Part shown: positions 50,524-60,510 of the stretch, piece after piece
How the letters are laid out: each line of letters starts with the position of its first letter
How positions within the stretch are numbered: position 1 is the stretch's first letter
NCBI RefSeq assembly: GCF_003336805.1
Contig: NZ_QFWJ01000001.1
Location: 62,001 to 126,000, forward strand
DNA: 64,000 nucleotides
Source: Marinospirillum perlucidum
Lineage (GTDB): Bacteria > Pseudomonadota > Gammaproteobacteria > Pseudomonadales > Halomonadaceae
Reading direction: 5' to 3'
The notes under the pieces: generated by a model
The model's database searches: none
What the model saw: the letters and a program-made list of their open reading frames with translations, nothing else
Told to the model about the DNA's origin: nothing
Position numbers and translations under genes: made by a program

Positions 50524-51225
50524 ATGCCCTCCCCCGATTGCCCTCTTTGTGAGCAAGCCGCCAGCTCTCTCTGGCATACCGAAACGCGTAAACCCCTTCA
50601 AGGTCGTGAATTCTGGCGCTGTCATCTATGTGGCCTGGTTTTTGTGCCGGCTGAATTTCATTTGGATGGGGCTGCAGAAAAACAGGTGTATGAGCTGCAC
50701 GAAAATAACCCGGATGATCCCGGCTATCGACGTTTTTTAAACCAGTTATTGCAACCCTTGCTGCCTTTTCTTGAAGCACTGAAAAACCAACGTGGAAGAC
50801 CTTTGCAGGGGCTGGATTTTGGCTGTGGGCCGGGACCGACGCTGTCTCTGATGCTGCAAGAAGCGGGCTTTCTCTGTACTGATTATGATCCCTACTTTGC
50901 ACCTGTTCCTCACTGGCAGCAGCCTTATGATTTTATTGTGAGTACCGAGGTTTTCGAGCATCTTTCCCGCCCGGGGCTAGTGCTGGAGCAGCTAAGTTCT
51001 TGTCTGCAAGAAGATGGCCTGCTGGTTATCATGACCCAGCGTCCCCGTGATCTGGAGGCATTTCGTCGCTGGCATTATCTTCTCGACCCGACTCACATCA
51101 CCTTTTTCAGTGATGCCAGCCTGGATTGGATCAGCCAAAACTGGCCGTTACGCGAGGTTTATCGTGGCAAGGCCGTGGTTATCCTGAAGCGGCTGGCTTG
51201 TGAAGGAAAGATGGTTTCTGTATGA
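50524..51225 (+). CDS. Zinc-ribbon SAM-dependent methyltransferase
   Basis: A 233-residue protein with an N-terminal zinc ribbon (CPLCEQAAS and CHLCGLVF, about 6-41) and a class I methyltransferase domain (GLDFGCGPGPTLSLM, about 97-111; STEVFEHLSRPG). It resembles the family of small zinc-ribbon methyltransferases acting on unknown acceptors. The gene starts right after tRNA-Leu and may be cotranscribed with it. Confidence 0.85.
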   Translation: MPSPDCPLCEQAASSLWHTETRKPLQGREFWRCHLCGLVFVPAEFHLDGAAEKQVYELHENNPDDPGYRRFLNQLLQPLLPFLEALKNQRGRPLQGLDFGCGPGPTLSLMLQEAGFLCTDYDPYFAPVPHWQQPYDFIVSTEVFEHLSRPGLVLEQLSSCLQEDGLLVIMTQRPRDLEAFRRWHYLLDPTHITFFSDASLDWISQNWPLREVYRGKAVVILKRLACEGKMVSV

Positions 51226-51261
51226 TGCTTTGCTGCCGTTTCAACCCTTCAGCCTAACTCC

Positions 51262-54033
51262 ATGTTTTCTTTTCGGGTTTTTGCTCCTTTTATTTTTCTG
51301 GCCGGTGCATCAGTTATTGCTCTGGTGTTTGCACTGATTCTTTTAGGGAATCACAGTGATTTGCGCGCTCAGGAAAGTCTCAAGCAGGAGCTGCGCTACC
51401 GACTGCAAGACCATCTCGGTGACATCCAACGGCTGGCCGAGCAGCTACGCGTTTTGCATGAGCAATTAACACCCCAGCGTTTCACCGAACTCCTGCCTTT
51501 GCATCTTGATGACCAGTGTTTGCTGTTCCAGAAAGGGGAGCAGCAGGAGCAACTATGCGGGAATTCGCCGCCGATCCGGCCTTCCTTGCTGGCTGAATTG
51601 GATTTTGGCGATCTAAGTCAGGGCTTGGTGCGAATTGAAGATCAGGTCTATTTCTTTTATTCCTCTGCCGGGTCGGATCAGCCTTTTGTTTTGCTGGATC
51701 CTTTGACAGCTCCCTTGTTGGCCAGCTGGCAGAGCAGTCATCAGCTTCCCCGGGTTAGCCTTAGCCTCAAGGGCGTTGTGGTGAGTGGTCAGGGGTTGCT
51801 GCCTTTGACCGGCCCCCAGGGCAAGACCCTGGCTTATTTGCGTTACCCTCTGCCGCGTCCGGGTCAGGAACTGGTGCGCACAGCCATGGTGCCTGCGTTG
51901 CTGGTATTGCTGTTTCTTCTCAACCTGGGCTTTTTTGCGGCCTATCAGCTTTCCAAGTTGATGCGTGGACGCGAACGCAGTGAAAAGCGCCTGCGTCAGG
52001 TAATTGATCTGGCTCCCCAGATGATTTATGCACGAGACAATGAAGGACGTTTTGTCCTGGCCAATCAGGCGACAGCCCGCTTTTTCCATGGCGAACCCTC
52101 AGACCTGATTGGCTCCAATCTGGCTGAGCTGACGGGGGACAACCAGGCATTCGAGCAGCAACTACGTCAGGAGCGTGCACTGCTGTCCAGCGGTGAAAAT
52201 CTCTTTATGCAGGAGGAAGAAATTCCCGGCATGGGAGAGGAAGCTCCGCGTACCTGGGAAACAAGTAAACTGCATTTTACCGATGTCGACGGTAAGAGCG
52301 TTATTCTCAGTATCTCCCAGGATGTCAGTACTCAGCGGGAACAGCAGCAGCAGTTGCAACTCTTGTCCAGTGCTCTGGAACATAGTGGTAGTGCCATACT
52401 GATCTGCAATAGCCAGGGGCAGATTCGCTATACCAACACGCGCTTGTGCCAGCTGCTGGGACGGCAGCAGGAAGAGCTGCAGGACCAGCAGTTAGAAGAT
52501 CTCTTGAAGGGGAATGTCAGACGCAGCCAGAGGCATCAGCTGCTTCGCGGAATGCGTGAACTGGGTCACTGGCGTGGTGAACTGCAGTTCCAGGTGACGG
52601 TTCAGCAACACTACTGGATGATGGTTTCCATGTCGCCGGTTCAACTGGCCAAGCAGGAGGAAGCCTTCTTCGTACTGGTGGCCGAGGATATCACCGCGCT
52701 CAAGCAAACCCATCAGAAGATGGAGCAGTTGGCTCTGTATGACACCCTGACAGGTCTGGAAAACCGCAGACTGTTCAAACAACGCCTGCACAAGGCGATT
52801 AAACTGGCCAAACGCCAACAGAGTCTGGCTGCTCTTTTGTATCTGGATCTGGATCACTTCAAGCGTATCAATGACACCCTGGGCCATGATTCCGGCGACC
52901 AGCTGCTGATCACTGTGGCTGAACGCCTGCGCACCTGTGTAAGAGAATCAGACAGCATCGCCCGTTTGGGGGGTGATGAATTTACCCTGCTGGTACACGA
53001 TCTTCATCATGCCGATGCAGCAGCGGCGGTCGCTCGCAAGATCATAGAACAGTTGAGCCATCCGATTATTCTGGGCAACAAGAGTGTTATCGTTACCACC
53101 TCGGTGGGAATTGCCCTGGCACCGGAAGACAGCACCAGCCCGACCGAGTTGTTGAAAAATGCTGACTTGGCCATGTATCGAGCCAAAAGTCAGGGGCGTA
53201 ATAACTACCAGTTCTTCAGCCATGAGATGAATGATCAGGCTTCACGCCTGTTGGAAGTGGAAACAGAATTGCGTACGGCCCTGGCTGAACGCAGTTTTGA
53301 AGTCTACTATCAGCCCCAGGTCAATCTGCCTTTGGGAACCGTGGTGGGTTTTGAGGCGCTGGTACGCTGGCATCACCCTAAACGCGGTTTGATCTCACCG
53401 GCTGAATTTATTCCCATTGCCGAGGAAACCGGGTTGATTGTTGAGCTGGGCCACCAGGTGCTGGAACAGGCCTGTCGTGATCTGGCCTGGCTGAATGAGC
53501 GCCTGGATTACCGTTGTTATGTGGCTGTGAATCTTTCACCGCGCCAGTTGAAGGACAAGAGTCTGCCCCAGCATCTGGATGCCTTGTTGAGCGATTACAA
53601 CCTGCCGCCCCAGTACCTGGAGCTGGAGATCACGGAAAGCACCCTGATGGATCAAATGGATCTGAGTCTACCCATCCTGCATCAAATCGAGGATCTGGGA
53701 ATCAGCCTGTCCATTGATGATTTCGGAACGGGTTATTCGTCACTGAGTTACCTCAAGCAGTTGCCTGTGCATTCACTCAAAATTGACCGTTCTTTTGTTC
53801 AGGATATTCCCGGTGACAAGGATGACATGGCCATTATTTCTGCAGTCAGTGCCATGGCCAGCAAGTTGAATCTGGAAGTTGTGGCTGAAGGGGTGGAAGA
53901 GCGCAAGCAGCTGGCGTTTCTGCGAGAATCCAATTGTCATCTGGTGCAGGGGTATTACTTCAGTCGCCCTCTTCCCAGGGATGAGGTGTTGGCAGCCTGC
54001 GACAAGATTGCACTCCAGCTAAAAGAGCTGTAA
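51262..54033 (+). CDS. Membrane GGDEF-EAL protein with PAS domains
   Basis: The 923-residue protein has TM helices at about 8-30 and 208-230 enclosing a periplasmic sensor, two PAS-like domains (about 245-360 and 368-480), a GGDEF domain with intact GGDEF (about 571-575) and an RxxD inhibitory site (RESD) just before it, then an EAL domain with EALVRW (about 698) and DDFGTGYSSL. Both synthesis and hydrolysis of c-di-GMP are possible; the signal sensed is unknown. Confidence 0.93.
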   Translation: MFSFRVFAPFIFLAGASVIALVFALILLGNHSDLRAQESLKQELRYRLQDHLGDIQRLAEQLRVLHEQLTPQRFTELLPLHLDDQCLLFQKGEQQEQLCGNSPPIRPSLLAELDFGDLSQGLVRIEDQVYFFYSSAGSDQPFVLLDPLTAPLLASWQSSHQLPRVSLSLKGVVVSGQGLLPLTGPQGKTLAYLRYPLPRPGQELVRTAMVPALLVLLFLLNLGFFAAYQLSKLMRGRERSEKRLRQVIDLAPQMIYARDNEGRFVLANQATARFFHGEPSDLIGSNLAELTGDNQAFEQQLRQERALLSSGENLFMQEEEIPGMGEEAPRTWETSKLHFTDVDGKSVILSISQDVSTQREQQQQLQLLSSALEHSGSAILICNSQGQIRYTNTRLCQLLGRQQEELQDQQLEDLLKGNVRRSQRHQLLRGMRELGHWRGELQFQVTVQQHYWMMVSMSPVQLAKQEEAFFVLVAEDITALKQTHQKMEQLALYDTLTGLENRRLFKQRLHKAIKLAKRQQSLAALLYLDLDHFKRINDTLGHDSGDQLLITVAERLRTCVRESDSIARLGGDEFTLLVHDLHHADAAAAVARKIIEQLSHPIILGNKSVIVTTSVGIALAPEDSTSPTELLKNADLAMYRAKSQGRNNYQFFSHEMNDQASRLLEVETELRTALAERSFEVYYQPQVNLPLGTVVGFEALVRWHHPKRGLISPAEFIPIAEETGLIVELGHQVLEQACRDLAWLNERLDYRCYVAVNLSPRQLKDKSLPQHLDALLSDYNLPPQYLELEITESTLMDQMDLSLPILHQIEDLGISLSIDDFGTGYSSLSYLKQLPVHSLKIDRSFVQDIPGDKDDMAIISAVSAMASKLNLEVVAEGVEERKQLAFLRESNCHLVQGYYFSRPLPRDEVLAACDKIALQLKEL

Positions 54034-54062
54034 CGGTTTCAGCGGTTACGGATGGCAAGCAC

Positions 54063-54098
54063 AAAAAAAGCCCCTGCTCCAAGAGCAGGGGCTTTTTT
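54063..54098. terminator. Bidirectional terminator
   Basis: A 12-bp stem (54068-54079 with 54083-54094) with A tract before and T tract after, between the converging GGDEF-EAL and acyl-CoA dehydrogenase genes. Confidence 0.9.
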
Positions 54099-54118
54099 CA
54101 TACCTAGGCTAACACTGC

Positions 54119-55915
54119 TTATTCAGCGTAGAAGGCTTCTTCTTCCAGAGTCATCAGCACTTCTGCACCGGCCAGAATCTGTTGTTCCAGGGCCAGGGTG
54201 CGTGGCAGTACACGCTTCAGGTAGTGGTTGCTGACCTGGATCTTGGCGGCATAGAAACCGGAAGAGTCGGCATCCACTTCATCCTGGGCAACCTTGGCCA
54301 TGCGTGCCCACATGTAGGCATAGGCCACCAGACCAAAGAGGTTAAGATAATCGACCGCTGCTGCGCCGATTTCTTCAGGATTTTCTGAAGCGGCCTTGAT
54401 CACGGCTTCGGTTACACTTTCCAGGCGCTTAAGCTCGGTTTCCAGAGCCGTTACCCAGGGTTGCATGGCTTCCTGACCGGATACTTCCTGCAGGAATTCA
54501 CGTACGTCCTTGGCAAAAATTGCCAGGAATTCACCCTTGTTGGCAAAAACCTTGCGACCCATCAAGTCCATGGCCTGAATGCCGTTGGTGCCTTCGTAAA
54601 TCTGTGCGATGCGCGCATCACGAACGTATTGTTCAGCACCCCATTCGGAGCAGTAGCCGCTACCGCCATAGATTTGCTGGGCTTCAACGGTGGCGTCGAA
54701 GCCCCGGTCAGTGATGAAAGCCTTGGCGATCGGGGTCAGCAGGGCAACGAGATTAGCCGCATGCTTACGCGTGGTGTCGTCGGTGTGATACTTGCTGATA
54801 TCCAGCTGCATGCCCACGTAGGATGCAAAGGCGCGGCTGGCTTCGTTGAAAGCACGAACATTCAGGGCCATGCGGCGTACATCCGGATGAACCAGGATGG
54901 GATCAGCAGCCTTGTCAGGATTTTTTGGGCCGGTGGGGGCGCGGGACTGAATGCGCTCCTTGGCGAAATCCATGGCACTCTGATAGGCAACTTCACCCAG
55001 ACCCAGACCCTGGATACCAATGGACAGGCGTTCGTAGTTCATCATGGTGAACATGGCCGCCAGACCCTTGTGGGGTTCGCCAATCATGATGCCTTCGGAA
55101 CCATCAAAGTTGATTACACAGGTGGCAGAACCCTTGATGCCCATCTTGTGCTCGATGTTGCCACAGTTGACCAGATTGTGGTCGCCCAGGCTTTCATCGG
55201 CATTGATCTTGAACTTGGGAACCAGGAACAGGGAAATACCACGGGTGCCCTTGGGTGCATCCGGTAGCTTGGCCAGAACCAAGTGGATGATGTTCTCGGC
55301 CAGATCATGTTCACCACCGGTGATCCAGATCTTGTTGCCGGTAATGCTATAGGTGCCGTCATCCTTGGGTTCTGCTTTGGTGCGAATCAGACCCAGGTCA
55401 GTACCGGCATGGGGCTCGGTCAGGCACATGGTGCCGATCCAGCGGCCTTCGTACATGGGCGGCAGGAATTTTTCCTTGATTTCCTCGCTGGCGTGAGAGT
55501 CCAGCAGGAGAGTCGCCCCGTTGTTCAACGCCGGGTAGAGCGTAAAGGAGGCGTTGGATGCATAGAGCATCTCTTCAAAGAGTACGGTCAGCATCTTGGG
55601 CATGCCCTGGCCGCCGTATTCGGGGTTGCCACCCAGACCCATCCAGCCACCTTCAGACAGTGCCTGGTAGGCTTCCTTGAAACCCTTGGGTGTGAAGACC
55701 TGGCCTTGGTCAAAACGGCAGCCTTCTTCATCACCAGACAGGTTAAGCGGGAAGAGTTCGTTTTCGGTCAGTTTAGCCCCTTCTTCCAAGATGGCATCTG
55801 CCAGATCGGGGGTGACTTCCTGAGTGGCTTCCATGGAAGCCCAAAGCTTGTCGGCTTCAAAAACCTCGTTCAATACAAATTGCATATCACGTAGGGGAGC
55901 CTTGTATTTTGCCAT
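54119..55915 (-). CDS. Long acyl-CoA dehydrogenase (DmdC/FadE5-like), paralogue A
   Basis: 598 residues, longer than classical acyl-CoA dehydrogenases because of an N-terminal extension domain (YKAPLRDMQFVLNEVFEADK). FAD/substrate motif CLTEPHAGTDLGLIRTKA, ITGGEHDLAENIIHLVLAK and catalytic glutamate in AQIYEGTNGIQ. Related enzymes oxidise long- or methylthio-acyl-CoAs. It is followed upstream by a second close paralogue, each with its own start region. Confidence 0.9.
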   Translation of the reverse strand: MAKYKAPLRDMQFVLNEVFEADKLWASMEATQEVTPDLADAILEEGAKLTENELFPLNLSGDEEGCRFDQGQVFTPKGFKEAYQALSEGGWMGLGGNPEYGGQGMPKMLTVLFEEMLYASNASFTLYPALNNGATLLLDSHASEEIKEKFLPPMYEGRWIGTMCLTEPHAGTDLGLIRTKAEPKDDGTYSITGNKIWITGGEHDLAENIIHLVLAKLPDAPKGTRGISLFLVPKFKINADESLGDHNLVNCGNIEHKMGIKGSATCVINFDGSEGIMIGEPHKGLAAMFTMMNYERLSIGIQGLGLGEVAYQSAMDFAKERIQSRAPTGPKNPDKAADPILVHPDVRRMALNVRAFNEASRAFASYVGMQLDISKYHTDDTTRKHAANLVALLTPIAKAFITDRGFDATVEAQQIYGGSGYCSEWGAEQYVRDARIAQIYEGTNGIQAMDLMGRKVFANKGEFLAIFAKDVREFLQEVSGQEAMQPWVTALETELKRLESVTEAVIKAASENPEEIGAAAVDYLNLFGLVAYAYMWARMAKVAQDEVDADSSGFYAAKIQVSNHYLKRVLPRTLALEQQILAGAEVLMTLEEEAFYAE

Positions 55916-56088
55916 GGGTTTACCTCTATCCTGGGTTTAGGTGTTAAGTCATTGATACAGCAAGCTTACTCACTTTGCTGCACAGCACAAGAAATCTTTG
56001 TGACCTATGAGTCTCAGATCAGAGTAGCAGTTAAATGCAATCACGTTAAGAAATTGTGGCTTTTGTCTGGAAAGATTCATCAAGGAAT

Positions 56089-56113
56089 AAAAAAGGGCGG
56101 CCTCAGGCCGCCC
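56089..56113 (-). terminator. Terminator after the second acyl-CoA dehydrogenase
   Basis: Stem 56095-56102 with 56106-56113 (GGGCGGCC arms), 3-base loop and, reading leftward, T6 (complement of 56089-56094). Confidence 0.88.
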
Positions 56114-56155
56114 AACTACTCCTCTCACCCCCAGGCTAGGCCTGGTTGACAGCAA

Positions 56156-57961
56156 TCAGACTTCAAAGCCCAGGCCAAAGGCTGCTTCATCCATGGCCAG
56201 CAGGCTGTCAGCACCAGCAGACATGGCTGCAGCGTGTGCCCGGGTACGGGGCAGCAGACGCTGGAAGTAAAAGCGTGCTGTGTCCAGTTTGGCCTGGTAG
56301 TAGGCTTTTTCATCGCTACCTTCAGCCAGTTTTTTCTGAGCAATTTCAGCCATACGCGCCCAGAAGTAGGCCAGGACGATGTAGCCGGCATAAAAGGTGT
56401 AATCGACAGCTGCAGCACCAACTTCATCACGGTTCTGCATCGCTGACATGCCGATTTTCATGGTCAGGTCACCCCATTCCTTGTTCAGTTCGGACAGGGG
56501 CTTGGTGAATTCGTGCATGCCTTCTTCCTGGCTGACAGACTGGCAGTATTTATGAATCTGCTTGGTAAACTTCTTCAGGGTTTCGCCCTGGTTCATGAGT
56601 ACCTTGCGACCCAGAAGGTCAAGTGCCTGGATGCCTGTAGTGCCCTCATAGAGGCGGGTAATGCGGGCATCACGGACGAACTGTTCCATGCCCCATTCCT
56701 GGATGAAGCCATGACCACCAAAGACCTGCAGACCTTCGTTGGTGGCTTCAAAACCGACTTCGGTCAGGAAAGCTTTAACGATGGGGGTGAGCAGACCCAG
56801 GATTTCATCAGCCTCTTTGCTGTCCTCTTCACTACCGTGCTCTACCTTATCAACCAGTTGCGCGGTATAGAGGATCAGAGCGCGACCACCTTCACTGAAG
56901 GCTTTTTGAGTCAGCAGCATACGGCGCACATCAGGGTGAACGATAATGGGATCGGCTGCCTTTTCCGGAGCCTTGGCACCCGAGAGAGCACGCATTTGCA
57001 GACGCTCGCGTGCATAATCCAGTGAGTTCTGGTAGGAAGCTTCAATCAGGCCCTGACCCTGGATGCCGACACCGATACGAGCGGCATTCATCATGGTGAA
57101 CATGGCAGCCAGGCCCTTGTTGGGTTGGCCCACCATCCAGCCGGTGGCTGTATCAAAGTTCATCACACAAGTGGAGTTGCCGTGGATGCCCATTTTATGT
57201 TCCAGCGCACCGCAGCTGACGCCATTGCGTTCACCGGCTTCACCCTGGGCATCGGGCAGGAACTTGGGCACTACAAACAGGGAAATACCCTTGCTGCCTT
57301 CTGGCGCATCGGGAAGTTTGGCCAGTACCAGGTGAACAATGTTTTCCGACATTTCATGGTCACCGGCAGAGATGAAGATCTTGGTGCCGCTGATTTGATA
57401 GCTGCCATCGTCTTGAGGCAGTGCCTTGGTCTTGATCAGGCCCAGATCGGTACCACAGTGGGGTTCGGTCAGACACATGGTGCCTGTCCAGGTGCCTTCG
57501 ACCAGTTTGGTCAGATAAGTCTGCTTGAGTTCATCCGTACCATGGTGTTCCAGGGCGCTCATGGCACCGTGGGACAGGCCGGGATACATGCCCCAGGCCA
57601 GGTTGGAGGAGCAGATCATCTCGTTGAGAACCATGCCCAGTGAATGAGGCAAACCCTGGCCACCGTATTCAGGGCTTTGTGTCATGGAAGGCCAGCCACC
57701 TTCAACATACTGCTGGTAGGCTTCAGTAAAGCCTTCGGGGACTTGAACCTTGCCATCCTTGAGCTGGCAGCCCTGCTGGTCACCCTTTTGATTCAGGGGA
57801 GTCAGAATGTTCTCGGCAAACTTGGCACCTTCTTCCAGGATGGCATCCACCACCTCAACAGCTTCTTCACCGTCAGGCAGGGATTTGTAGTGCTCTTCAT
57901 AGCCGAGCAGTTCATTCATGACAAAACGAATATCACGCAGGGGGGCTTTATAAGTAGGCAT
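56156..57961 (-). CDS. Long acyl-CoA dehydrogenase (DmdC/FadE5-like), paralogue B
   Basis: 601 residues with the same architecture as paralogue A: N-terminal YKAPLRDIRFVMNELL, CLTEPHCGTDLGLIKTKA, ISAGDHEMSENIVHLVLAK, and catalytic glutamate in TRLYEGTTGIQ. The two proteins align over their full length and probably arose by tandem duplication. Different substrate chain lengths are a reasonable inference. It ends 43 bp before its terminator. Confidence 0.9.
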   Translation of the reverse strand: MPTYKAPLRDIRFVMNELLGYEEHYKSLPDGEEAVEVVDAILEEGAKFAENILTPLNQKGDQQGCQLKDGKVQVPEGFTEAYQQYVEGGWPSMTQSPEYGGQGLPHSLGMVLNEMICSSNLAWGMYPGLSHGAMSALEHHGTDELKQTYLTKLVEGTWTGTMCLTEPHCGTDLGLIKTKALPQDDGSYQISGTKIFISAGDHEMSENIVHLVLAKLPDAPEGSKGISLFVVPKFLPDAQGEAGERNGVSCGALEHKMGIHGNSTCVMNFDTATGWMVGQPNKGLAAMFTMMNAARIGVGIQGQGLIEASYQNSLDYARERLQMRALSGAKAPEKAADPIIVHPDVRRMLLTQKAFSEGGRALILYTAQLVDKVEHGSEEDSKEADEILGLLTPIVKAFLTEVGFEATNEGLQVFGGHGFIQEWGMEQFVRDARITRLYEGTTGIQALDLLGRKVLMNQGETLKKFTKQIHKYCQSVSQEEGMHEFTKPLSELNKEWGDLTMKIGMSAMQNRDEVGAAAVDYTFYAGYIVLAYFWARMAEIAQKKLAEGSDEKAYYQAKLDTARFYFQRLLPRTRAHAAAMSAGADSLLAMDEAAFGLGFEV

Positions 57962-58078
57962 AGTCTTCTTGCTCCGTACCGCTTTTGTTGTTGGTGGATG
58001 AACAGGAGTTCAAACGTATGTTTGAAACTTAAGCCAAACGAAAGGAGGTGTCAAGAAATCTTGCACAAGTTTTTTGGC

Positions 58079-58639
58079 TTAGGCGACCAGAGTGATTTGT
58101 TCGCCCTTGTCGTAAGGCAGGCGGTTAGTAGCAGCCAGATCCAGAGTCTGTTGGATCGCCTCGGCTGGGCTGACGGGCGAGCTATTGCCGATCAGAGGAT
58201 GACTCATGGCAACAGCAACAGCGAGGGGGCGACGCATGCCGAAACTGAAAGTGAAGGGCAGTTCGGGCCGCTGGTCGGCTGGTTTTTGCGGTGGGCGAGT
58301 GGTTTCGGGAAGAAATACCTGGGGTTCTTCAAAGCTGACCCCGTGAAGACTGAGAGTGAAATCCGGGCTGGTGGTTTCATTGAGCGCCTGGAGATCATCT
58401 TCATCATTAAGCGATGTACTGGCAGAAAAGGTTTCATCGGTCAGGGGTTTGAGGCCCTGTTGTGCTTGCTCGTCCTGTTTCTTCTCTTCGATACGGATGT
58501 AGCCTTCATTCTCTGCATGCAGCGGCTGGCCTTCCCGTGAAGCTTCCGTATCAAGCGTACGGGAGGCGATCGACGGGTTGGCTCCGGTCTTTTGTTTGGC
58601 CCAGGCATTGGATGAAGTGTCAACAGAAGAAATAACCAT
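58079..58639 (-). CDS. Low-complexity hypothetical protein
   Basis: From ATG 58639 (GGAAACGAG upstream; an earlier ATG at 58660 lacks a site) the product has 186 residues, acidic and probably disordered, rich in E, Q, T and P, with a C-terminal short folded-looking part (FTFSFGMRRPLAVAVAMSHP). No family recognised. Confidence 0.6.
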   Translation of the reverse strand: MVISSVDTSSNAWAKQKTGANPSIASRTLDTEASREGQPLHAENEGYIRIEEKKQDEQAQQGLKPLTDETFSASTSLNDEDDLQALNETTSPDFTLSLHGVSFEEPQVFLPETTRPPQKPADQRPELPFTFSFGMRRPLAVAVAMSHPLIGNSSPVSPAEAIQQTLDLAATNRLPYDKGEQITLVA

Positions 58640-58808
58640 GACTCGTTTCCGGCAAAGCATTAAATCTAGATTGATTAATAGTAAACCTTAACCGGCAGCA
58701 AGGCGACACTTTTCTTTAACGCTTCAGACACAAACTGTATTCTCGCTGGCAGCTTCTTGAGGGTAAAATAAGAGAAAGTTGATAAATATCCAGGCTAACT
58801 ATCGATCT

Positions 58809-58862
58809 GGGGAGCCTCTGTCAGTGCAGTTTAAACAAGCGCACGAGTGAATCAGAGGTCAC
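58809..58862. mobile_element. Short deleted MITE copy (opposite orientation)
   Basis: Ends GGGGAGCCTCTG and CAGAGGTC and the internal CAAGCGCAC block match, on the reverse strand, the MITEs at 34.6 and 42.9 kb with most of the interior lost. It lies just upstream of mltC. Confidence 0.6.
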
Positions 58863-58889
58863 CTGGTTGGCCGCCAATCAAGGGTAAAC

Positions 58890-60341
58890 ATGAGATCTGT
58901 TTTAATGGTCAAGGGTTTGAAATTACTCGTTATTCTGGCAGGTGTCCTGTTGTTGGGTGCTTGCCAGTCAACCGGTAAAACATCCAGTCACGTGTCCGTT
59001 GGTGTGGTCACAGGGCCGGGAGGGCAGAGTTTTCCTCAGGCTCGACCTCGCGGGCTGAATACGCAGGAAAACGAGTCGGTTCCTCAATCGGAGCCGGCTC
59101 CGCCCGCAGCTCCTCCCAGCCCCACCCGCGTTCAGGTGATGCCTGCCAATCCTGAGCAGGGGGTTCCTCTTGGGGATAATACCGAGGTGGAAATTACTTC
59201 CCTGCAGCCGACCGCAGCTTCTGATCCGGTGACTACGCCTGCTGAGGCGGAAGAAGGACCCGAAGAGAATACCTGGCTGCAACGTTTTCCTCATTTAGCT
59301 GAGGATATGCAGGATTACCAGGAGGTGATTAACCAACTGGAAAGCGAACTCCAGCATTACCGTCAGCAGCTTAATTCTTTGCGTCAGGAGGTGGCCAGTC
59401 GCTGGGGTTCAGATGAGGTTGCGACCAGTTCGGCACACCAGTTTGTGAAGTACACGGATTCCTACCAGAGCCGGGGCGAGATGGATTTTGATCAGGGGCG
59501 CATTCTGGTGGAAACCCTTGATCAGGAAAATCCACGTCAGCATCTCAAGCAGGCCATCGTAACAACGCTATTAACCCCCTATGATGCCGAGAATCCGGAG
59601 ATTTATAGCGACCGTCAGATCGATTACAACGGCCCTGCGCTACTGGCCGGTCAAATCAAGGATCACGAAGGAGTGCCGGTTCGTTGGGAGTGGCGGGCCA
59701 ATCGCTATGCTGACTACCTGGTCAACAATGAGGTCAAGGTGATCAACCGCGGTGGTCAGCGGGTTTATCAGGTCGAGATTCCGCTGGTGGCCAATCACAA
59801 TCAGGTCAGGGGGCAGCAGTATGAACATCTGGTTCGAGCAGCTTCGGAGCGCTATGGCATCGATGAAGCACTGATTTATGCGCTGATGGAAACGGAAAGC
59901 CACTTTAATCCCTATGCCACCAGTCACATACCCGCCTATGGTTTGATGCAGATCGTACCGGCGACGGCCGGTCGAGACGTCTACCAGCGCTTGCGTCAGC
60001 GCAATGATCAGCCCAATCGTTCGGTTTTATTTAATCCGGCCGAAAATATCGACATAGGCACTGGTTATCTAACCATTCTTCGAGATGTCTATCTGAAAGA
60101 TATTCGCCACCCCCTATCCAGGGAATATGCCATGATTTCCGCTTATAACGGTGGTGCAGGGAATGTGTTGAGAACCTTTGATTCGGATCGCAGGGAGGCG
60201 GTAGCGGTAATCAATCAACTCTCGCCGCAGCAGGTTTATAACCGCTTGCACCGTAACCATCCTCGTGCAGAAGCCAGGGGCTACATTAAAAAGGTGACGG
60301 AGGCTTTAGGGCGTTACCGCTCCCTGGCTTCAGCTAACTAG
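58890..60341 (+). CDS. mltC: Membrane-bound lytic murein transglycosylase C
   Basis: The 483-residue lipoprotein has lipobox LLGAC (C25), a Pro/Glu-rich linker to about 130, the MltC N-terminal domain (about 140-310, DUF3393-type; RWEWRANRYADYLVNN) and a C-terminal SLT domain with catalytic glutamate in ALMETESHFNPYATS (about 333-347), PAYGLMQIVPATAG and YNGGAGNVL. It is longer than E. coli MltC (about 360) because of the linker. It cuts peptidoglycan from the outer membrane's inner face. Confidence 0.93.
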   Translation: MRSVLMVKGLKLLVILAGVLLLGACQSTGKTSSHVSVGVVTGPGGQSFPQARPRGLNTQENESVPQSEPAPPAAPPSPTRVQVMPANPEQGVPLGDNTEVEITSLQPTAASDPVTTPAEAEEGPEENTWLQRFPHLAEDMQDYQEVINQLESELQHYRQQLNSLRQEVASRWGSDEVATSSAHQFVKYTDSYQSRGEMDFDQGRILVETLDQENPRQHLKQAIVTTLLTPYDAENPEIYSDRQIDYNGPALLAGQIKDHEGVPVRWEWRANRYADYLVNNEVKVINRGGQRVYQVEIPLVANHNQVRGQQYEHLVRAASERYGIDEALIYALMETESHFNPYATSHIPAYGLMQIVPATAGRDVYQRLRQRNDQPNRSVLFNPAENIDIGTGYLTILRDVYLKDIRHPLSREYAMISAYNGGAGNVLRTFDSDRREAVAVINQLSPQQVYNRLHRNHPRAEARGYIKKVTEALGRYRSLASAN

Positions 60342-60441
60342 GTGTTGGCAAGCTGCCAGGTTGAATTGACTGGAAGGGTGGCAAGCTACTCGCTGATGCT
60401 CTCTTTCTGGAAACTAGCTTCTTTGGCAGTTTTGAAGCGAG

Positions 60442-60489
60442 GAGTGCAGGCATTTATTGGCAATAATTCAGTTTAACCTGCCTGCACTC
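60442..60489. repeat. Inverted repeat in the mltC downstream spacer
   Basis: Perfect 11-bp arms GAGTGCAGGCA (60442-60452) and TGCCTGCACTC (60479-60489) with a 26-base loop and no T tract. It may be a transcript-end hairpin or a repeat-element remnant. Confidence 0.5.
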
Positions 60490-60510
60490 ATGGGGACCTT
60501 GCTAGGTTTC

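Noticed and set aside
54461-58540. Several 170-300-codon + strand frames opposite the acyl-CoA dehydrogenases
   Set aside because: Antisense shadows of two clear genes with intact catalytic motifs; codon patterns are non-natural.
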